DNA of 64,000 nucleotides from an uncultured Acetatifactor sp. (lineage in GTDB: Bacteria; Bacillota; Clostridia; Lachnospirales; Lachnospiraceae): positions 1-64,000 of the forward strand of contig CAJUFO010000008.1 of the NCBI GenBank assembly GCA_910585615.1, in the 5' to 3' direction. The notes under the pieces are model-generated. The model had not been told where the DNA came from. It was given only the letters and a program-made list of their open reading frames with translations, and searched no databases. The position numbers were made by a program, and so were the translations under genes. This document shows positions 54,892 to 61,809 of the stretch, piece after piece; the stretch's first letter is position 1, and each line of letters starts with the position of its first letter.

Positions 54892-56106
54892 TCACAATGC
54901 CTTTATCCTGTCCACCGCTTCCACAGTATTCTCATAGCTGCCGAAAGCCGTCAGCCGGAAATATCCTTCGCCGCTGGGGCCGAAGCCTGAACCGGGCGTC
55001 CCCACTACATTGGCCCGCTCCAGCAGATGGTCGAAGAACGCCCAGCTGGTCATGCCCTCCGGGGTCTTCAGCCAGACATAGGGGGAATTTACCCCGCCGG
55101 ACACGGTGTATCCCGCTTCCTTCAGACCATTGTAGATGTAATCCGCATTCTTCCGGTAATAGGCAATCTGCTCCGCAAGCTGTGCCTTTCCGGCCTCAGA
55201 ATACACCGCCTCCCCGGCCCGCTGCACGATATAGGGCGCGCCGTTGTACTTTGTGCCGTGCCTCCTGGCCCACAGGGAATGGAGCAAAGTTCCGCCGCAT
55301 TCCAGTTCCTTCGGCACTACGGTAAATCCCAGGCGCAATCCCGTGAATCCGGCATTCTTGGAGAAGGAGCGCAGCTCAATGGCGCAACCTTTCGCCCCCT
55401 GGCACTCGTAGATGCTGTGGGGCACGTCGTCTTGTGTAATGTACGCCTCATAGGCCGCGTCGTAGAGAATCACGGCCCCCACCTTCAGGGCATAGTCCAC
55501 CCATTCCTGGAGCCGCGCCTTCGTCACCGCGGCGCCGGTGGGATTATTGGGGAAGCACAGGTAAATCAAATCCGGCGTCTCCTTCGGCAGCGCGGGCAGA
55601 AAGCCATTGTCCGCGGTGCAGGGCATGTAGATCACATCGCTCCATGTGCCCACGTCGGAATCGTAGTCCCCCGTCCTCCCGGCCATTACGTTAGAGTCCA
55701 CGTACACCGGGTATACGGGGTCGCACACCGCGATGCGGCTGTCCGTGCTGAAAATCTCCTGGATATTGCCGGAGTCGCATTTCGCCCCGTCGGAGACGAA
55801 GATTTCGTCCGCGGCAATCTGGCAGCCCCGTAATCTGTAGTCATTTTCCGCAATGGCCTCCCGCAGGAACTCGTACCCTAAGTCCGGAGCATAGCCCTTG
55901 AAGGTCTCGGCCTTTCCCATCTCGTCCACGGCGCTGTGCAGGGAATCGATGATGGCCGGCGCTAGCGGCAGGGTCACGTCCCCTATCCCCAGGCGGATAA
56001 TCTTCTTATCCGGGTGCAACCCGCTGTATTCCCGCACCTTCTTTCCTATCGTGGAAAACAGGTAGCTGCCCGGAAGCTTTAAATAATTGTCATTTATCTT
56101 TACCAT
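54892..56106 (-). CDS. dapL: LL-diaminopimelate aminotransferase
   Basis: The 404-residue class I PLP aminotransferase starts with INDNYLKLPGSYLFSTIGKK, the signature of DapL, and carries CFPNNPTGAAVTK and the Schiff-base lysine in ELRSFSKNAGFTGLR. It converts tetrahydrodipicolinate to LL-diaminopimelate in one step, using glutamate. dapF follows upstream by 12 bases, so the two work in the same pathway to cell wall and lysine. Confidence 0.97.
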   Translation of the reverse strand: MVKINDNYLKLPGSYLFSTIGKKVREYSGLHPDKKIIRLGIGDVTLPLAPAIIDSLHSAVDEMGKAETFKGYAPDLGYEFLREAIAENDYRLRGCQIAADEIFVSDGAKCDSGNIQEIFSTDSRIAVCDPVYPVYVDSNVMAGRTGDYDSDVGTWSDVIYMPCTADNGFLPALPKETPDLIYLCFPNNPTGAAVTKARLQEWVDYALKVGAVILYDAAYEAYITQDDVPHSIYECQGAKGCAIELRSFSKNAGFTGLRLGFTVVPKELECGGTLLHSLWARRHGTKYNGAPYIVQRAGEAVYSEAGKAQLAEQIAYYRKNADYIYNGLKEAGYTVSGGVNSPYVWLKTPEGMTSWAFFDHLLERANVVGTPGSGFGPSGEGYFRLTAFGSYENTVEAVDRIKAL

Positions 56107-56118
56107 TTCTTCTCCCCT

Positions 56119-56973
56119 TTACACACTTCCTTCAAAGACAGTTACGGCAGGCCCTGTCATGTAGACCAGGTTCGCCTCTCTGTCCCATTCGATGAACAGC
56201 TCGCCTCCTAACAGCTTAACCGTTACGTCACTGTCTGTCAAGTCATTTAATACCCCTGCCACGGCCACGGCGCAGCAGCCTGTGCCGCAGGCGAAGGTCT
56301 CGCCGCTGCCTCGCTCCCAGACCCGCATGAAGCAGCTCTTTCTGTTCAGAATCTCCACGAACTCCGTGTTGGTCCGGTTGGGGAACCTTCTGTGGTTCTC
56401 GAACAGCGGGCCTATCTGCTCCAGGGGCATCCCGGCCACGTCCCGGGCGAAGACCACCGCGTGGGGATTCCCCATGGACACACAGGTCATGCGGTATCCC
56501 CTGCCGCCCACGGAAATAGGCTCGTCCACCACTCTGTCCCCGACAGCGTCCACCGGAATCAGGACCGAATCCAGGATGGGGCTGCCCATGTTCACCCGCA
56601 CCCGGGACACCCCTCCCCTGCCGCCATGGCTGCCGTCTTCCTCCACGGTGAGATCCAGGAATTTCACCTGTCCCGCGCTGACCACGCTGATATGCCTTTT
56701 GTCCGTAAGGCCCTTGTCGTAGACGAACTTCCCCACACAGCGGATGCCGTTGCCGCACATCTCCGACCGGGAGCCGTCCGCATTGTACATCTCCATCTCG
56801 AAATCGGCTTCCTGTGCCGGGTTGATGAAGATCAGCCCATCGCTCCCAATACCGAAATGTCTGTCGCTGAGTCTCCTTGCCAGCTCCGGCTTCTCGGAAT
56901 CTGGAATGTGCTCCTCAAATCCATTTACATATATGTAGTCATTCCCGCAGCCCTGCATTTTCGTAAATCTCAC
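56119..56973 (-). CDS. dapF: Diaminopimelate epimerase
   Basis: The 284-residue racemase has the two active-site cysteines in NADGSRSEMCGNGIRC and RGSGETFACGTGCCAV. It turns LL- into meso-diaminopimelate. I choose a GTG at 56973 because GGAG lies six bases before it and the protein then begins like the family (RFTKMQGCGNDYIYV). An ATG four codons upstream directly abuts the GGAG and is less likely. Confidence 0.95.
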   Translation of the reverse strand: MRFTKMQGCGNDYIYVNGFEEHIPDSEKPELARRLSDRHFGIGSDGLIFINPAQEADFEMEMYNADGSRSEMCGNGIRCVGKFVYDKGLTDKRHISVVSAGQVKFLDLTVEEDGSHGGRGGVSRVRVNMGSPILDSVLIPVDAVGDRVVDEPISVGGRGYRMTCVSMGNPHAVVFARDVAGMPLEQIGPLFENHRRFPNRTNTEFVEILNRKSCFMRVWERGSGETFACGTGCCAVAVAGVLNDLTDSDVTVKLLGGELFIEWDREANLVYMTGPAVTVFEGSV

Positions 56974-57009
56974 AAATATCTCCATCTCCTTCCCAAAACA
57001 CAATATATA

Positions 57010-57146
57010 GGTGCAAGTCTGGAAGAATGCCCGCACTTTGGGCATTCTTCCGCGTGAGAACCGGCGAGCAAAGCGAACTTGTTCGCAAGCCGAGCCTAGA
57101 AGTTCTTGGCGGACGTACTTTGGCCGCCTAGAACTTCTTCTCACGC
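57010..57146 (-). repeat. Structured dispersed repeat, copy D
   Basis: The first hairpin (57021-57032 with 57040-57051) is the same as in copy A. The closing stem is GCGTGAGA/TCTCACGC (57052-57059 with 57139-57146), in which the two outer pairs have changed together from A-T/T-A to G-C/C-G compared with copy A. The last arm is AGAAGTTCT/AGAACTTCT around GGCGG/CCGCC. The ANTAR gene ends 3 bases beyond the right end. Confidence 0.9.
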
Positions 57147-57148
57147 TT

Positions 57149-57697
57149 TTACGCTTTCGTCATGGCCAGCACCATAGCCGCCGTCTCCACCAGGTTCGTC
57201 CCGCTGTCCATGCTACATTTCTGCAGGTACTTATGGGCCTCCTCCTCTGTCAGGTGGTTCCTGACCATCAGGATTTCCTTGGCCTCCTTCAGCAGCGCCT
57301 CTTCCTGGGCGCTCCGCACTTTAGGGGCCAGTCGCGCTTTGCGCCTGCGGCGGACTATGCCCTCCTCCATCATCCCCATGGTGCTCACCAGGTCGTTGAC
57401 CTTAAGGGGCATGGACAGGCAGACGATGCCCTCCCCGCTGCACTGGCGCAGCAGCCTGTCCGAGGCCATCAGCAACATTTCGAACCCCTTCGGCAGGCAT
57501 TCCCGCAGCTGGGAATACACCATATCCGCCAGCTTGTAGCTGCAGATGACGATGCCGTCCCCCAGCCCGTCCGCCTGGCTCATGACCTGGGCCCCGGTGG
57601 TACAGACGCCTGCCACCCGAAACCCGGCCCGCACCAGCACGTTCTTGATGCCCTTCGCATCCTCCTGCCTGGGCAATGCCACGATTATGTTCGTCAA
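57149..57697 (-). CDS. ANTAR-domain regulator next to glnA
   Basis: The 182-residue protein has an N-terminal receiver-like fold whose usual phosphoacceptor Asp is replaced (GIVICSYKLADM), and a C-terminal ANTAR RNA-binding domain (LMVRNHLTEEEAHKYLQKCSMDSG). ANTAR proteins bind leader hairpins to block transcription termination. Clostridial glnA is often followed by such a gene (NitR in Clostridium saccharobutylicum). A TTG start at 57697 is backed by GGAGGTGA. It follows glnA by 42 bases. The lost Asp suggests control by a ligand or partner rather than phosphorylation. Confidence 0.88.
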   Translation of the reverse strand: MTNIIVALPRQEDAKGIKNVLVRAGFRVAGVCTTGAQVMSQADGLGDGIVICSYKLADMVYSQLRECLPKGFEMLLMASDRLLRQCSGEGIVCLSMPLKVNDLVSTMGMMEEGIVRRRRKARLAPKVRSAQEEALLKEAKEILMVRNHLTEEEAHKYLQKCSMDSGTNLVETAAMVLAMTKA

Positions 57698-57739
57698 GCG
57701 CCCTCACCTCCCCCCCGCCGCTCAGAAAATCTTTGCGCA

Positions 57740-59071
57740 CTAAAAGCGATACAGATACTCCTGAATCTCCCATTCCGACACATGGGCCCGGTACTGCTGC
57801 CACTCCCGCTCCTTGGCGGCGATGTACTTCTCCGCCACATGGGGGCCCAGAACGTCCAGGATGAACCTGTCCTTCTTCAGCTCCTCCACGGCCTCTATCA
57901 GCGTCCCCGGCAGGCTCTCTATGCCCAGGTCATGCCGCTGTGCCTCCGTCATGGCATAGATGTTGCAGTCCACGCTCTTCGGCGGCTCGATACGGTTCGC
58001 GATGCCATCCAGCCCGGCCTGCAGGCACACCGCCAGCGTCAGGTAGGGATTGGCGGCGGAATCCGGGCTGCGCAGCTCTATCCTGGTGCTGCCGCCCCGC
58101 TCGGCGGGGATGCGGATCAGGGGGCTGCGGTTTCTGGTGCTCCAGGCGATGTAGACTGGCGCGTCATACCCGGGCACCAGCCGCTTGTAGGAGTTCACCA
58201 GCTGATTGGTGACGGCCGCCATGCCCTTGACATGGCGCATGATGCCCCCCATGAAATAGTAGGCCTCTTTGCTCAGCCCGTTTGCGTCGCTGGCGTCCTC
58301 GAAGAGGTTCCTGCCGTCCCTGTGCAGGGACATGTTGATGTGCATGCCGGAGCCGTTCACCCCGAACTTGGGCTTGGGCATGAAAGTAGCATGGAGGCCG
58401 TGGCGTTTGGCGATGGTGCGCACGGCCAGCTTGAATGTCATGATGTTGTCGGCCACGGCCAGCGCCTCGTCATAGCGCAGGTCGATTTCATGCTGGGCAG
58501 GCGCGATTTCATGGTGGGAGGCCTCGATGATCAGCCCCATGTCCTCCAGGGTCATGACAATCTCCCGCCTGGCGTTTTCCCCACCGTCCAGGGGGCCGAT
58601 GTCGAAATAGCCCGCCTGCTCGTGGGTATTCGTGGTGGGCATGGCGTTCTCGTCCGTGTCGAAGAGGAAGAATTCGCACTCCGGCCCTACCTCAAAGGTA
58701 TAGCCCATGTCCCGGGCCTGGCTGATGGCCCGCTTCAGCACCTGTCTGGGGTCGCCCTCGAAAGCCGTGCCGTCCGGCCGGTAGATGTCGCATATCATCC
58801 GGGCCACCTTGCCCTGCTGGGGCCGCCAGGGGAATATCTCCAGGGTGGAGAAATCCGGATGCAGGTACATGTCCGACTCCTCGATTCCCACAAAACCGTC
58901 AATGGCGGAGCCGTCGAACATGCACCTGTTGTCCAGGGCCTTTTCCAGCTGCTTGGCCGTGATGGCGATGTTCTTCAGATGGCCGAACATGTCCGTGAAC
59001 TGCAGGCGGATGAACTCCACGTCCTCTTCCTCCGCCAGCCTCACGATGTCGTCCCTTGTGTAATCTTTCAT
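57740..59071 (-). CDS. glnA: Glutamine synthetase, type I
   Basis: The 443-residue enzyme has the type I signatures: FTDMFGHLKN near the N terminus, MHINMSLHRDGRNLFEDA, and the ATP site region NRSPLIRIPA. It makes glutamine from glutamate and ammonia. The length and the lack of an adenylylation loop tyrosine region fit the Firmicutes GSI-alpha form. The ATG at 59071 has an AGGAGG site. Upstream lie a promoter, a terminator and a multi-arm leader element. Confidence 0.97.
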   Translation of the reverse strand: MKDYTRDDIVRLAEEEDVEFIRLQFTDMFGHLKNIAITAKQLEKALDNRCMFDGSAIDGFVGIEESDMYLHPDFSTLEIFPWRPQQGKVARMICDIYRPDGTAFEGDPRQVLKRAISQARDMGYTFEVGPECEFFLFDTDENAMPTTNTHEQAGYFDIGPLDGGENARREIVMTLEDMGLIIEASHHEIAPAQHEIDLRYDEALAVADNIMTFKLAVRTIAKRHGLHATFMPKPKFGVNGSGMHINMSLHRDGRNLFEDASDANGLSKEAYYFMGGIMRHVKGMAAVTNQLVNSYKRLVPGYDAPVYIAWSTRNRSPLIRIPAERGGSTRIELRSPDSAANPYLTLAVCLQAGLDGIANRIEPPKSVDCNIYAMTEAQRHDLGIESLPGTLIEAVEELKKDRFILDVLGPHVAEKYIAAKEREWQQYRAHVSEWEIQEYLYRF

Positions 59072-59090
59072 AACCCAAAACCTCCTAATT

Positions 59091-59222
59091 AAGTCGCTGC
59101 GCGACGGCACTAAAATTGCCGCTTACGGCAATTGAGCAAAATCACTTCGGCGCCCACTTGGGAGAGCCAAATTTCATTCGATAGTGCTCTCATGAAGTTT
59201 GCTCTCGTGCGCCTCGCGACTT
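59091..59222 (-). ncRNA. Multi-arm element in the glnA leader
   Basis: AAGTCGC (59091-59097) pairs with GCGACTT (59216-59222) and closes a set of arms: ATTGCCG/CGGCAAT (59115-59121 with 59126-59132), GAGCAA plus ACTTC with GAAGT plus TTGCTC (59134-59148 with 59194-59204), and GAGAGC/GCTCTC (59162-59167 with 59186-59191). It fills the space between the terminator and the glnA ribosome site. Its plan resembles the dispersed repeat but the sequence is unrelated. Confidence 0.55.
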
Positions 59223-59233
59223 TACCGTCCTCG

Positions 59234-59275
59234 AAAAAAGCCAAAAAGGGCAGTCCTCCTACGCTGAGAACGCCC
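59234..59275 (-). terminator. Terminator in the glnA leader
   Basis: On the minus strand GGGC and GUUCUC pair with GAGGAC and GCCC (59248-59275, one bulged base, 7-base loop AGCGUAG), followed by a T-rich run with one break (59234-59247). It lies within the first 60 bases of the transcript, so it works as an attenuator, the expected target of the ANTAR protein. Confidence 0.75.
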
Positions 59276-59289
59276 TTGTCCTACGCTCT

Positions 59290-59318
59290 ATCATAACAAC
59301 CAGCCCGCCGGTTGTCAA
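59290..59318 (-). promoter_or_regulatory. Promoter of glnA with operator-like repeat
   Basis: On the minus strand TTGACA (59313-59318) and TATGAT (59290-59295) are exactly 17 bases apart. The spacer holds ACAACC-N8-GGTTGT (59296-59301 with 59310-59315), a candidate operator. Confidence 0.7.
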
Positions 59319-59404
59319 TAATTTTTATAGGGAATAATTCCCCGTTTTCCCACATATCTATTATAAAGAAAATCTGACAAGATAAAATGCAAGGGGAAAT
59401 AGGG

Positions 59405-59914
59405 ATGAGTGCTAAAACAAAAATCGTCGTACTTCACATGAAAGAGCTGATTTATACCGCAATCTTCGCCGTGCTGGGCGTCCTGTTCATCGTGCTGCTG
59501 GCCATGATGTTCCTGCCGGGCAAGGATAAGGATAAGGGCGGGGAGCCTAAAATGGAGGATACCTCCGGCTCGGAGCCGGTGATGGCGGAAATCTCCTCCC
59601 TCTACATACCGGGCATCTACACAACGGAACTGGTGCTGGGCAGCGAGTCCCTGGACGTGGAAGTCATCGTGGATAAGGATTCCATCACATCCATCCGCCT
59701 GGTGGAAGTAAGCGATACCGTGGCCACCATGTATCCGCTGCTGCAGCCCACGCTGGATTCCATCTGTGAGCAGATCTACGCACAGCAGTCCCTGGAATCC
59801 GTCACTTATACTGCCGAGAGCAAGTACACCTCTCTGGTGCTGCTGGAGGCCATCCAGGCTTCCCTGGATAAGGCCGCGGCGCAGACGGATGCCACCGGAG
59901 CCGATGGGGAGTAG
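59405..59914 (+). CDS. Membrane-anchored protein with degenerate FMN-binding fold
   Basis: The 169-residue protein has one N-terminal membrane helix (about residues 13-35) and an outer domain with YIPGIYTTELVLGSESLDVEVIV and a final YTSLVLLEAIQASLDKA. This is the layout of FMN-binding domains, where the last part normally reads SGATYTS. Here it reads TAESKYTS, so the covalent FMN threonine motif is lost. It may bind another ligand. The ATG at 59405 has AGGGGAAATAGGG. It is transcribed away from glnA. Confidence 0.6.
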   Translation: MSAKTKIVVLHMKELIYTAIFAVLGVLFIVLLAMMFLPGKDKDKGGEPKMEDTSGSEPVMAEISSLYIPGIYTTELVLGSESLDVEVIVDKDSITSIRLVEVSDTVATMYPLLQPTLDSICEQIYAQQSLESVTYTAESKYTSLVLLEAIQASLDKAAAQTDATGADGE

Positions 59915-59950
59915 GGCCAGGGCTGCCGCCACAGGAGTGCTCCGTTTGGA

Positions 59951-59984
59951 AGAGGGGCTGTCATTTCCGGCAGCCTCTTTTTCT
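59951..59984 (+). terminator. Terminator after the FMN-binding-like gene
   Basis: AGAGG-GGCTG pairs with CAGCC-TCT with a two-base bulge and is followed by five T. Confidence 0.65.
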
Positions 59985-60005
59985 GAAATATCCGTCGAAT
60001 CTTAA

Positions 60006-60262
60006 CTAAATCATCTGTATGATATCCAACTGATTGCCGTGTTCTTTTATGATGTCCACCAAATCCCCGGTCTTCAGCCACACGGTGGCGGTATTGTCGT
60101 TGGGGTGGACTCCTATCAGGCCGGGGGATTCAGGAAATCCCTGTCAAGAAATGCGTCTACCAGCAGTTCTCCGTCATTCAGCATGCCAAAAGGCGTCACG
60201 AATCCGGGCTTCAGATTCATGACGGCCATGGAGGCCGGTATGTCCAGGCCGGAATGCGCCAT
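60006..60262 (-). pseudogene. Frameshifted prolyl-tRNA deacylase-like gene
   Basis: The minus strand reads LKPGFVTPFGMLND, then after a shift IGVHPNDNTATVWLKTGDL and IIKEHGNQLDIIQMI, the C-terminal half of the YbaK/ProX editing-domain family. The two parts lie in different frames; restoring one C in the C5 run at 60123-60127 would join them as NPPGLIGVHP. The N-terminal half is not found upstream. The 60263-60565 stretch beyond it holds only an unassigned open frame and the MarR promoter. Confidence 0.75.
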
Positions 60263-60492
60263 CAGCTGAACATTTCCGTGAGATTGGCCTTGAAATAATT
60301 CAGGAACAGGTCCCTGCTCTCCCCGGAGAGCAGACGGATAATCTCCGCCTGACTGTCCCTGGGATATGTACATATGAATCTGACATATTGGAAGTATATG
60401 AGAGATGTATTTAAGCAGATTATAGCCATTTTTACAATTTCCCACAATAGATTTCCGTAATTTTTTTACGGTAAGTTTTATTATTATTGTTC

Positions 60493-60521
60493 TTGACATA
60501 TGGGTAACTAGTTGCTATAAT
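60493..60521 (+). promoter_or_regulatory. Promoter of the MarR gene
   Basis: TTGACA (60493-60498) and TATAAT (60516-60521) are exactly 17 bases apart, a consensus match at every position. A MarR operator copy fills the end of the spacer. Confidence 0.85.
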
Positions 60522-60548
60522 GAAATCGCACAACAAGCAACTAGTTGC
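60504..60548. promoter_or_regulatory. Twin operators of the MarR regulator
   Basis: GCAACTAGTTGC (60537-60548) is a perfect 12-base palindrome; GTAACTAGTTGC (60504-60515) differs at one base. One lies between the -35 and -10 boxes and the other just after the start of transcription, so bound MarR would block its own promoter. Confidence 0.7.
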
Positions 60549-60565
60549 CTATAAGGAGCGCTCAC

Positions 60566-61057
60566 ATGCATTTAGATGATTTGACCAGAAAATTCTCAGG
60601 CACCAGGGAAGACCAGGGCAAGGCAATCTTCAGCACCCTGTTCATCGCGGGGAACAGGCTGCAGACCCTGTTCGACAGCCATATACCGGAGCTGTCCCTG
60701 AAACAGTTCATGCTGCTGTCCATGGTCCGGCAGTCCGAAGAGCCTCTGACCTTTACCCAGCTAGGGAGCCTCCTGGGCTGTTCCAGGCAGAACATCAAGA
60801 AGCTGGCGGACGTCCTGGAGAAAAAGGGCTTCATCGCCCTCCGCCAGAGCCCCCGGGACACCAGGGCCATGTGCATCTGCCCCACCGGGAAAGCGGACGA
60901 GTATTTTCAGAAAGACTTTTCCCGGTACCGGGAAGAGCTGCGGTATCTCTTTGAGGTGTATGATGACGGAGAAGTGGAGACCCTGTACCGGCTGCTGACC
61001 AGGCTGTATGCCGGAATCGAGAACCTGGAGAGAGGTACTTGCCATGAGGAGCGGTAG
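60566..61057 (+). CDS. MarR family transcription regulator
   Basis: The 163-residue protein has the winged helix of MarR proteins: LTFTQLGSLLGCSRQNIKKL (recognition part near residues 65-84) and the wing with RQSPRDTRAMCICPT. It should repress its own gene and the flavodoxin gene 58 bases downstream until a ligand or oxidant releases it. The ATG at 60566 has AAGGAG. Two strong operators lie in its promoter. Confidence 0.9.
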   Translation: MHLDDLTRKFSGTREDQGKAIFSTLFIAGNRLQTLFDSHIPELSLKQFMLLSMVRQSEEPLTFTQLGSLLGCSRQNIKKLADVLEKKGFIALRQSPRDTRAMCICPTGKADEYFQKDFSRYREELRYLFEVYDDGEVETLYRLLTRLYAGIENLERGTCHEER

Positions 61058-61115
61058 ATAGAGAAACGGCAATTGAGAACGCAATAGAAAATGCGCAAAA
61101 GGGAGGTTCTGACAG

Positions 61116-61637
61116 ATGAACACAATCGTAATCTACAATTCCCAGACAGGATTTACGGAAAGGTACGCAAAGTGGATAGCGGAAGCGGCGGGTGCCCGCT
61201 GCCTGTCCTTATCGGAGGCAAAGAAGCGGAATCTGGAGAAATACGACGCAATCGTCTTCGGCAGCTGGGCCTGCGCGGGAGGCATCAGCAAGCTGGGCTG
61301 GTTCAAGGGGAACCTGGAACGATGGGCCGGCAGAAAGCTGATCGTGTTCTGCGTGGGCGCAAGCCCCATGGACAGCCCGGATATAGCCCCCGCCCTCAGG
61401 CAGAATTTCACGGAATCGGAACTCGCGAAAGTGAAAGCATTCTACTGCCCCGGCGGCCTGAACTATGAGAAAATGTCCGCTCCCTCCAGGCTCATGATGA
61501 AGATGTTCCGAAAGACCCTGCAGGCCAAAAGGGACAAGACAGAGGACCAGCGGGAAATGCTGAAAATAATTTCCGCTTCCTATGACATATCGGACAGGAA
61601 ATATATCCAGCCAATCCTGGAATGCCTGAAAGATTAG
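61116..61637 (+). CDS. Flavodoxin-like protein
   Basis: The 173-residue protein has the FMN phosphate loop TIVIYNSQTGFTERYAKWIA at the N terminus and the second flavin loop FGSWACAGGISK. It belongs to the flavodoxin-like group related to protoporphyrinogen oxidase HemG and small flavodoxin domains. It may carry electrons or act in redox stress. GGGAGG precedes the ATG. With the MarR gene it forms a two-gene operon. Confidence 0.87.
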   Translation: MNTIVIYNSQTGFTERYAKWIAEAAGARCLSLSEAKKRNLEKYDAIVFGSWACAGGISKLGWFKGNLERWAGRKLIVFCVGASPMDSPDIAPALRQNFTESELAKVKAFYCPGGLNYEKMSAPSRLMMKMFRKTLQAKRDKTEDQREMLKIISASYDISDRKYIQPILECLKD

Positions 61638-61809
61638 GCTCATGGTCTTCGGGCGGGGCCTGCCTTATGCCGCAGGCATCCCCATATCATCCCCAAAAGT
61701 CGCAAGGTTACCCAAATCAGGAAAAACAACTGATATTTTACCCTCTTCTTCGTAGAAAACAGCCGGGTATACATAGTTCACAAATCGATACTCCTTTCCG
61801 GGAATCATC

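Noticed and set aside
57011..59092. A plus-strand open frame of about 690 codons opposite glnA and the ANTAR gene
   Set aside because: Both minus-strand genes have clear families, ribosome sites and codon use; the long antisense frame is a by-product of high GC in the third codon position.
60262..60447. A minus-strand frame ahead of the deacylase remnant
   Set aside because: It does not match the N-terminal half of the deacylase family and has no ribosome site, so it was not joined to the pseudogene.
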